16,349 nucleotides of DNA from an uncultured Prevotella sp. GTDB taxonomy: Bacteria > Bacteroidota > Bacteroidia > Bacteroidales > Bacteroidaceae. The translations under genes and the position numbers were made by a program. The notes beneath the pieces are model-generated. The model ran no database searches. It was not told the origin of the DNA and saw nothing but the letters and a program-made list of their open reading frames with translations. Below, piece after piece: positions 1 through 4,140 of the stretch. The stretch's first letter is position 1. Each line of letters starts with the position of its first letter. Where the stretch lies: positions 1 through 16,349 of the forward strand of contig CAAGEG010000157.1 in assembly GCA_900768785.1 (NCBI GenBank), given 5' to 3'.

Positions 1-100
1 AGCAATTATTATTCTGAACTCTTCAAACCGTTATATACGACAAGTTTTCGTCTTCGTTATCGTTATCGTTTTTTTGTCTCAAAATGTCAAAGAACGCTTT

Positions 101-237
101 AAGATGGCAAGATGGCAAGTGAAATTTCAAACTTTCTCGCGCGTACGCAGGAAATTTTTTTTGGCAAAAGTTTTTTTCCTGCGTACGCACGAGGAATTTG
201 CAAAAAACTGCATTTTAAGTTGCCATCTTGCCATCTT
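101..237. repeat. Palindromic repeat unit 1 with tandem-repeat ends
   Basis: A 137-bp imperfect palindrome. The outer arms are a perfect 18-bp inverted repeat (101-118 with 220-237) made of tandem copies of AAGATGGC. The inner arms GCGTACGCAGGAAA (141-154) and its complement (175-188) pair perfectly over 14 bp, and CTCG/CGAG (136-139/190-193) extends them after one mismatch. The loop is T-rich (155-174). Between outer and inner arms lie blocks shared with the next unit (about 125-140 and 186-221). Short ORFs crossing it follow from the repeat structure and are not believable genes. No transposase is nearby, so this could be a non-autonomous mobile or structural repeat; the family is not recognised. 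Confidence 0.8.
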
Positions 238-260
238 CGTATCCCTCATTCCCTTCCTTA

Positions 261-409
261 AGGGTGTAGGGTGTAGGGTGTAAGATGAATTTTCAAACTT
301 TCTCGCATACGCGGGCGGGCAGGAAAGTTCGGCGTTTGGTTTTCCCGCCCGCCCGCCTACGCACGAGGGATTTACAAAAAACTGCATTTTAAGTTACACC
401 CTACACCCT
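261..409. repeat. Palindromic repeat unit 2 with heptad-repeat ends
   Basis: A second copy of the same architecture, in the same orientation as unit 1 and 23 bp after it. The outer arms differ in sequence from unit 1: three AGGGTGT heptads on the left (261-281) and two complementary heptads on the right. The perfect pairing is 16 bp (268-283 with 394-409). The inner arms are GC-rich: GCGGGCGGGC (311-320) pairs with 347-356. The blocks between arms are nearly identical to unit 1 (TTTCAAACTTTCTCGC on the left, GCAAAAAACTGCATTTTAAG-like on the right). Arms thus changed in concert while the flanking blocks stayed conserved. Confidence 0.8.
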
Positions 410-620
410 CTTTTCGGCATTTAATCGCACAACACCCCCTTACCCCCATTGACCCCTATCGGTCATCGGACCGAAAAAGGGCAACAGTTGCGTTGTTGTC
501 TTTTCATTGTTTTGCCTGATTATCCTTACTTTGTCTTTTTCTTGTTTCACTTAATTGCCGACGTTTAATTTCTCGTCGATTTAAACTGCAGTTGTATTTT
601 ACTTTATTGAGCGATCGCTT
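410..620. other. Non-coding stretch with little structure
   Basis: No credible ORF. It begins with a C-rich tract (432-456) and holds a small 6-bp inverted repeat TCGGTC/GACCGA (459-464/469-474) followed by five A residues. The palindrome GCGATCGC at 611-618 carries one of the very few GATC sites in the window. Nothing else recognisable. Confidence 0.5.
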
Positions 621-693
621 TTAAGCTGCAAATATACATAATCACATTTTCCCAATGGTGCTTAATGGTGCATAATGATGCTTAATGATGCTT
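621..693 (-). promoter_or_regulatory. Leftward promoter-like module A with four 10-bp repeats
   Basis: Read on the minus strand, four perfectly phased decamers (654-693, units AATGGTGCTT, AATGGTGCAT, AATGATGCTT twice on plus) precede a Bacteroidetes-type -7 box TATATTTG (plus 629-636). No good -33 TTTG is at standard spacing. The module is a diverged direct copy of the one at 1000-1074: the TTAAGC anchor and the first repeat start are exactly 35 nt apart in both. An operator cluster upstream of a leftward promoter is the simplest reading. No target gene lies inside the window. Confidence 0.5.
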
Positions 694-871
694 TACGCAT
701 TATTTTTTAGATCAAAAAAGATAATTTGTCTCAAATCTGTCACCGCTGGTAATAAGATTAAAAAAGATTGATTACGATTGAACATAGCGTCTTTTGACTC
801 GTAAAAAGGCTCTTCTCAACACGTAAAACCGCGAGTTGTTTATTCCCAAAATACAATATGTAATTGTTTTA

Positions 872-919
872 GTGGATTACAAATCCACAACAATGTTCCA
901 CAGGGATTACAAATCCCTG
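872..919. repeat. Two REP-like small palindromes
   Basis: GTGGATT-ACA-AATCCAC (872-888) and CAGGGATT-ACA-AATCCCTG (901-919) are perfect inverted repeats with 7-bp and 8-bp arms and the same ACA loop. They share the core GGATTACAAATCC. The arms differ outside the core but each is self-complementary, as in REP/RAYT-type dispersed palindromes. No RAYT transposase is seen in the window. Confidence 0.65.
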
Positions 920-999
920 CGGACGGAAATATACCTTATATATAATCTTATATCATCCTATAGTTATTATTCCAATATTTATTATCCTAATGTCTCTTT

Positions 1000-1074
1000 T
1001 TAAGCCGCAAAGATAATTATTCCATTTTCGCTACTGATGCTTTATGATGCTTTATGATGCTCTATGATGCTTTA
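1000..1074 (-). promoter_or_regulatory. Leftward promoter-like module B with four 10-bp repeats
   Basis: Four tandem TGATGCTTTA decamers (1035-1074, one C variant in the third) lie upstream, on the minus strand, of a -7 box TATCTTTG (plus 1008-1015) followed by CGGCTTAAAAAG. This is the better-preserved copy of the module at 621-693. The same decamer in reverse orientation (TAAAGCATCA) occurs once at 1350-1359, overlapping the start codon of the broken XRE gene. The -33 element is not convincing. Role as a binding-site array is inferred from phasing and promoter proximity. Confidence 0.5.
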
Positions 1075-1094
1075 GAAGAAATTTTACCCTTTCC

Positions 1095-1140
1095 TGATTG
1101 TGCGATATTATAAACATGATTGTGCGAAGTTATATATTTG
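1095..1140 (+). promoter_or_regulatory. Direct repeat and -7 box (possible rightward promoter)
   Basis: TGATTGTGCGA occurs at 1095-1105 and again at 1117-1127, a 22-bp period or about two helical turns. It is followed by TATATTTG (1133-1140), which fits the Bacteroidetes -7 consensus TAnnTTTG. No TTTG sits at -33, so the promoter may need an activator or the match may be chance. The repeats would lie directly over the -35 to -15 zone, as an operator would. Confidence 0.35.
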
Positions 1141-1161
1141 TATTGCAAACGCCATGAAAAG

Positions 1162-1182
1162 TGCACCCACATTGTGGGTGCA
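1162..1182. other. Perfect 9-bp hairpin
   Basis: TGCACCCAC, loop ATT, GTGGGTGCA. The minus strand continues CTTTTCATGG, so it could act as a weak terminator for leftward transcription, or be a protein-binding palindrome. No T-run follows on the plus strand. Confidence 0.4.
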
Positions 1183-1323
1183 AAATACTGATTATTTAAC
1201 ATAATAAAACCTTTCTTTGCAAAAAACGGGTGTTTCGTGCGGAATTTCATAGTATTTCTCCAAAAATACAGTTGTATCTGGAACTTTCTGAGGTAAAGAA
1301 TCGTTTATATAATAAAGATTTTA

Positions 1324-1331
1324 TACCTTAG
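1324..1331 (+). promoter_or_regulatory. Possible degenerate -7 box upstream of the XRE/dam remnant genes
   Basis: TACCTTAG differs at one position from TAnnTTTG and lies 28 bp before the XRE start codon, a usual distance for this phylum. No TTTG is at the -33 position. If active, it would drive the whole restriction locus, including the DpnI-type gene. Confidence 0.3.
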
Positions 1332-1358
1332 CATGGAATTATAATCTGTTAAAGCATC

Positions 1359-1568
1359 ATGGCAAATTTGAATAGAATAAAGGTCGTACTATTTAAAAAA
1401 GGCAAAACAGGGGAATGGCTTGCTGAATAGATTGGCAAAACACCATGTACTGTTAGTAAATGGTGCAGCAATAGCATTCAACCCGATTTACCAACGTTAG
1501 ATAAGATTGCAAAGCTTCTTGACGTTGACATAAAAGACTTATTGAATTCAACTGAAAAATACAATTAG
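1359..1568 (+). pseudogene. XRE/Cro-type HTH regulator, nonsense mutation at codon 24
   Basis: Reading from ATG 1359 gives a 69-codon frame (MANLNRIKVV...) interrupted once, by TAG at 1428-1430. The context LAE-stop-IGKTPCTVSKW matches an HTH_3 domain in which the lost residue is usually Gln, one base change from TAG. The remainder is typical: a recognition-helix region KTPCTVSKW, a PDLPTLDKIAKLL helix, then VDIKDLLN. Small XRE regulators commonly open type II restriction operons in Bacteroidales and act as controller-like proteins. It ends 6 bp before the methyltransferase remnant, in the same frame. The single stop could be a sequencing error; otherwise the regulator is dead unless re-initiated. 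A reverse copy of the decamer repeated at 1035-1074 covers its start. Confidence 0.8.
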
Positions 1569-1574
1569 CATATT

Positions 1575-1832
1575 ATGGCAAAAGCAAAACCTTTTATCAA
1601 GTGGGTTGGTGGAAAGAGCCAACTCATTGAACAACTGGACGTCCTACTTCCAGCTGACTTTGATAATTGGGAGAATGTAACTTACATAGAACCCTTTGTG
1701 GGTGGTGGAGCAATGCTCTTCTTTATGCTTCAGCGTTATCCTAATATTCAACACGCAATTATCAATGACATAAATCCCGATTTGGTTACATGCTACCGAA
1801 CGGTCAGAGAATGCGGAGTATATCAACGATGA
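1575..1832 (+). pseudogene. Truncated Dam/M.DpnII-type GATC adenine methyltransferase (N-terminal remnant)
   Basis: The 85 codons match the start of alpha-class N6-adenine methyltransferases of the Dam/M.DpnII/MboA type. Motif X PFIKWVGGKSQL is at residues 6-17, AdoMet motif I YIEPFVGGGA at 37-46 and NDINPDL at 64-70. Full-length members run about 270-285 residues. Here homology ends near residue 80 (YRTVREC) and a stop follows. The DPPY catalytic motif IV and the target-recognition domain are absent, so this product cannot methylate. It sits 6 bp after the XRE remnant and 100 bp before the DpnI-type gene. It is the left-hand relic of a DpnII/MboI-like cassette, which would have methylated GATC. 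Confidence 0.88.
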
Positions 1833-1932
1833 TATGCCGCAGTAAGAGCGACTTGTTAAACTAAATTAAGTAACAATTCAGCAAACGAAAGAGCTTGAAG
1901 AATCAGAAAACCGTAAATATTTGAAGTAAGAG
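1833..1932 (+). pseudogene. Broken coding relic between dam remnant and dpnI
   Basis: Read in the frame of the downstream endonuclease, 1801-1932 gives a protein-like sequence (SENAEYINDDMPQ, ERLVKLN, VTIQQTKELEESENRKYLK) broken by TAA codons at about 1843, 1867 and 1927. The third stop is one codon before the endonuclease ATG. Charged residues predominate and the translation looks like decayed coding sequence, not spacer. It may be a piece of the lost methyltransferase, or the tail of a gene brought in with the DpnI cassette. The family is not recognised. Confidence 0.35.
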
Positions 1933-2706
1933 ATGGATTTAAGATTCAACACATCATTAGCAGAAGGTTACAAAAGTGCTAGCCAAATAGCAAGAGTACT
2001 GACTGAAGATTGGTTGGCACGCAACATGTATTGCCCTATTTGTGGTGAAGTAACTATTAGGCGAGCTGAGCCTAATGCACCTGTTAAGGATTATGTGTGC
2101 GAGCATTGCAAATCACAATATGAGCTGAAAAGTAAAAGGTCTGATAGCGAGAGTTTCCAAGCTACGGTTGCAGATGGAGTTTACCGAACAATGATAGGAA
2201 GAATCACTTCACTTGACAATCCTAGCTTCTTCTTTATGCACTATGACCGCTACGAAGTTAATAATCTGGTGATTGTTCCAAAATGTTTCTTTACCCCATC
2301 CGTTATAGAGAAACGTGACGCATTAGCGACAACCGCAAGACGAGCTGGTTGGGAAGGATGCAACATCCTGATGAGAGAAATACCGACAACTGCGAAAATT
2401 CCTATCATTAAAAATGGCGTTGCTCTTCCTGTTGAAGAAGTAGTTTCTCAATACCATCGAGTGTTCAATCTCCAAACTAAATCGGTGGAGAGTCGAGGCT
2501 GGCTGATGGATACCCTACACATCGTAGAGCGTCTTGATAAGACATTTACACTCAAGCAAATGTATTCCTTCGTTGATGAACTCCAAGTAAAACATCCCGA
2601 TAACAATCACATCCCGGATAAAATTCGTCAGCAACTTCAATTCCTTCGAGATAAAGGAATTATTGAGTTTAAAGGAAGCGGTGTTTATCGAAAAAATCAA
2701 TTATGA
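1933..2706 (+). CDS. dpnC: DpnI-type methyl-directed restriction endonuclease
   Basis: This 257-residue protein aligns along its length with R.DpnI of Streptococcus pneumoniae (254 residues), which cuts GATC only when the adenine is methylated. The PD-(D/E)XK site is intact: D53, E64 and K66, the positions I recall for DpnI. Four zinc-binding cysteines are at 34, 37, 56 and 59. ARRAGW (135-140), NNHI and the C-terminal winged-helix segment (about 183-254, ending IRQQLQFLRDKGIIEFKG) are conserved. The start is supported by MDLRFN matching the family N-terminus. There is no intact GATC methyltransferase beside it, as this chemistry requires. The next ORF overlaps its stop (ATGA), suggesting coupled translation. 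The gene looks functional, unlike its upstream and downstream neighbours. Role: defence against dam-methylated foreign DNA. Confidence 0.93.
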   Translation: MDLRFNTSLAEGYKSASQIARVLTEDWLARNMYCPICGEVTIRRAEPNAPVKDYVCEHCKSQYELKSKRSDSESFQATVADGVYRTMIGRITSLDNPSFFFMHYDRYEVNNLVIVPKCFFTPSVIEKRDALATTARRAGWEGCNILMREIPTTAKIPIIKNGVALPVEEVVSQYHRVFNLQTKSVESRGWLMDTLHIVERLDKTFTLKQMYSFVDELQVKHPDNNHIPDKIRQQLQFLRDKGIIEFKGSGVYRKNQL

Positions 2707-2915
2707 AACAGATACCAAATTATAAAGTTGTCCTTGATTTTATACAGAATAGAGCTGTCAAGATTAAACTATCAGACGAAGATAAGCAATTTGCGTCATC
2801 TTGCGATGATTTGGAAGAATTGGTTGAAGCTTTATCTGACGTTCACCATTTCTCTTTTGTCAACAGTCAATGGATGGCTCTTGACGAGTACAAAGAGGAT
2901 TCATTTGGATTTTAA
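2703..2915 (+). CDS. Small acidic protein coupled to the DpnI-type gene, unknown function
   Basis: A 70-residue ORF whose ATG overlaps the endonuclease stop in an ATGA arrangement, a strong sign that both are translated together. The protein (MKQIPNYKVVLDFIQ..., ending DEYKEDSFGF) is rich in Asp/Glu, with an LSDEDKQFASSCDDLEEL-like stretch. It has no signal peptide, membrane segment or recognised motif. Pneumococcal dpnC is likewise followed by a small gene of unknown role (dpnD), but I see no similarity that would make this dpnD. It may be an accessory or modulator of the nuclease; that is inference from position only. Confidence 0.6.
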   Translation: MKQIPNYKVVLDFIQNRAVKIKLSDEDKQFASSCDDLEELVEALSDVHHFSFVNSQWMALDEYKEDSFGF

Positions 2916-2925
2916 AACAAACGAT

Positions 2926-3219
2926 ATGACTGAATACATTTTTTATACAACAGAAGGCTTTACACAAGCTCCCGATGGCAATGATATCGAGAATTGTCAG
3001 TTGCTTGGACGTGCTTATGGCAAAGACAAGCATGATGCCCTATTCAATCTATTGAAGGAAAATCCTTGGATTAAAGAGAGAGGGTTTGAACCTTGTGAAA
3101 CTATCTGCAAAGAATCGGTTTCTACATCCAATGCAGAGGCAAAATTATCTTTTCTCACAAATTTATTGGATGAAAGACAGCTTGCTGAGTATACGAATTG
3201 GCTGAAAACAATTGAATAA
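2926..3219 (+). CDS. Small hypothetical protein of the DpnI cassette
   Basis: A 97-residue protein beginning MTEYIFYTTEG. The start at 2926 is preferred because an in-frame upstream extension (from 2728) would overlap the preceding gene almost completely in another frame. The new start lies 10 bp after the previous stop. The N-terminal part (EYIFYTTEGFTQAPDGNDIENCQLLGRA) and ENPWIKERGF recall short cytoplasmic proteins seen as cargo in Bacteroidales accessory regions. The C-terminus (LLDERQLAEYTNWLKTIE) is probably helical. No catalytic motif, signal or membrane segment. Function unknown. Confidence 0.65.
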   Translation: MTEYIFYTTEGFTQAPDGNDIENCQLLGRAYGKDKHDALFNLLKENPWIKERGFEPCETICKESVSTSNAEAKLSFLTNLLDERQLAEYTNWLKTIE

Positions 3220-3228
3220 TAGATTTCT

Positions 3229-3450
3229 ATGAAACAAAATCAGTTGGGAATTTCAGGAGAGCCTTCAAAAGGAATTATCTATGAGGATTCAAACGAGGAA
3301 ATCTCTTTAAAATATGACCCTAACACTCAGTTCATAACATTCTGGGGAGACGGAATCAAATATGACCAGATGGATTGCTCCTTCTTTTCGGATTGGGATT
3401 CGGTTTTGAAAGAATTATACTCTGAATATGGAATCAACCTACTCGACTGA
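3229..3450 (+). CDS. Small hypothetical protein at the cassette's right edge
   Basis: A 73-residue ORF (MKQNQLGISGEPSKG... to EYGINLLD), 9 bp after the previous stop. It has alternating aromatic and acidic segments (ISLKYDPNTQFITFWGDGIKYDQMDCSFFSDWDSVL) suggesting a small beta-rich fold. No recognised family, signal or membrane segment. Its last 23 bp overlap, in another frame, the first codons of the methyltransferase remnant. The recombination junction therefore probably falls at about 3430-3440, and its C-terminus could be slightly altered or truncated. Confidence 0.55.
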   Translation: MKQNQLGISGEPSKGIIYEDSNEEISLKYDPNTQFITFWGDGIKYDQMDCSFFSDWDSVLKELYSEYGINLLD

Positions 3451-3910
3451 GTTCATCACCTGGGCAAGGAAGTCACAAAAGGTTGCTCACTACTACAATT
3501 ATAATTTGATGAAGCAACTTAATGGTGACAAACAAATGACCGATGTATGGCAGTTACCTGCCATTGCTCGTTGGGAGAAGTCATGCGGCAAGCATCCGAC
3601 TCAAAAACCACTTGGAGTTTTGGCAAGATTGATTCAAGCCTGTACTCAACCGGGGGCATGGATTCTTGACCCCTTCAATGGAAGTGCAACAACTGGAATA
3701 GCCGCAAACTTGCTTGGCAGAAAATACCTTGGGTTAGAAATAGAAGACGATTTCCTGTCAATGAGTAAAGCCAGAAGAGAAGAAATAGAGAATAGTGCCG
3801 TTCGTAGAGACTATCTTGAAAGATTGGCGAAGGCAAAGATAATTTTGCCTACCGATAATTTCTTTGTTGCTGATGAGACAGACAATGATTATAATGTACC
3901 TTGGTTTTAA
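3428..3910 (+). pseudogene. C-terminal remnant of a DpnA/M.MboI-type (beta-class) DNA methyltransferase
   Basis: The 160 codons match the second half of N6-adenine/N4-cytosine methyltransferases of the DpnA type. A region like THSTEFITWARKS begins at residue 5, NYNLMKQLNGDKQMTDVW follows, then HPTQKP at 56-61 and AdoMet motif I DPFNGSATTG at 81-90. In this permuted class the catalytic TSPPY/DPPY motif lies N-terminal to motif I, in the part that is missing here; complete members are about 260-300 residues. Homology starts abruptly about 4 codons in, and upstream codons in this frame soon hit a stop (around 3407). The ATG at 3428 is thus probably fortuitous. DpnII-type loci encode a Dam-like and a DpnA-like enzyme, so this is the right-hand relic of the same cassette. 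Confidence 0.85.
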
Positions 3911-3951
3911 ATTAAATTCATCATCTTATCAAGATTGACAACAAAACGAAT

Positions 3952-3995
3952 AAACCCACTGATTTTCAGCAGAAATGCCGATTGTCAGTGGGTTT
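3952..3995 (+). terminator. Hairpin terminator after the restriction locus
   Basis: AAACCCACTGA (3952-3962) and TCAGTGGGTTT (3985-3995) form a perfect 11-bp stem with a 22-nt loop. It lies 41 bp after the methyltransferase remnant stop. The right arm runs into TTTGTTGTTG, a moderate U-rich tail. It likely ends the restriction operon. Confidence 0.6.
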
Positions 3996-4109
3996 GTTGT
4001 TGACTTTTCCTAACGGTCGCCGAGCTAAACCTTCCCAGAATTAATCACACAAGCCATATTGGGATTAAAATCCGTCACAGTAAAGGATTTCTACCTATTT
4101 TTATTATTT

Positions 4110-4140
4110 ATTAGCGTGAGTTTTACGAATTCACGTTAAT
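4110..4140. terminator. Imperfect hairpin overlapping the pectate lyase stop
   Basis: ATTAGCGTGA (4110-4119) and TCACGTTAAT (4131-4140) pair with one mismatch (a G-U pair when transcribed from one strand) around an 11-nt loop. It covers the stop codon of the minus-strand gene. The minus strand beyond it is A-rich, not T-rich, so termination is uncertain. Confidence 0.3.

Noticed and set aside
74..387. Short ORFs on both strands (69 and 86 codons)
   Set aside because: They lie wholly inside the palindromic repeats and translate repeat sequence; no protein-like features.
261..409. Heptad repeats AGGGTGT as telomere-like or replicon-end sequence
   Set aside because: Only two or three copies, inside a closed hairpin unit within ordinary chromosomal sequence.
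654..1074. Decamer arrays as a CRISPR array
   Set aside because: Repeats are contiguous 10-mers with no spacers and no cas genes nearby.
1062..1250. Minus-strand ORF of 62 codons
   Set aside because: Covers a hairpin and regulatory repeats, with no recognisable protein features.
2703..2915. The 70-residue ORF as DpnD
   Set aside because: Position is analogous but I see no sequence similarity to what I recall of the DpnD family.
2728..2925. Upstream extension of the 97-residue ORF
   Set aside because: Would overlap the nuclease-coupled 70-residue gene nearly completely; the segment reads like out-of-frame sequence. Start placed at 2926.
3428..3910. Methyltransferase ORF as an active orphan enzyme
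   Set aside because: The N-terminal catalytic motif and AdoMet-pocket half are missing; only the motif I half remains.
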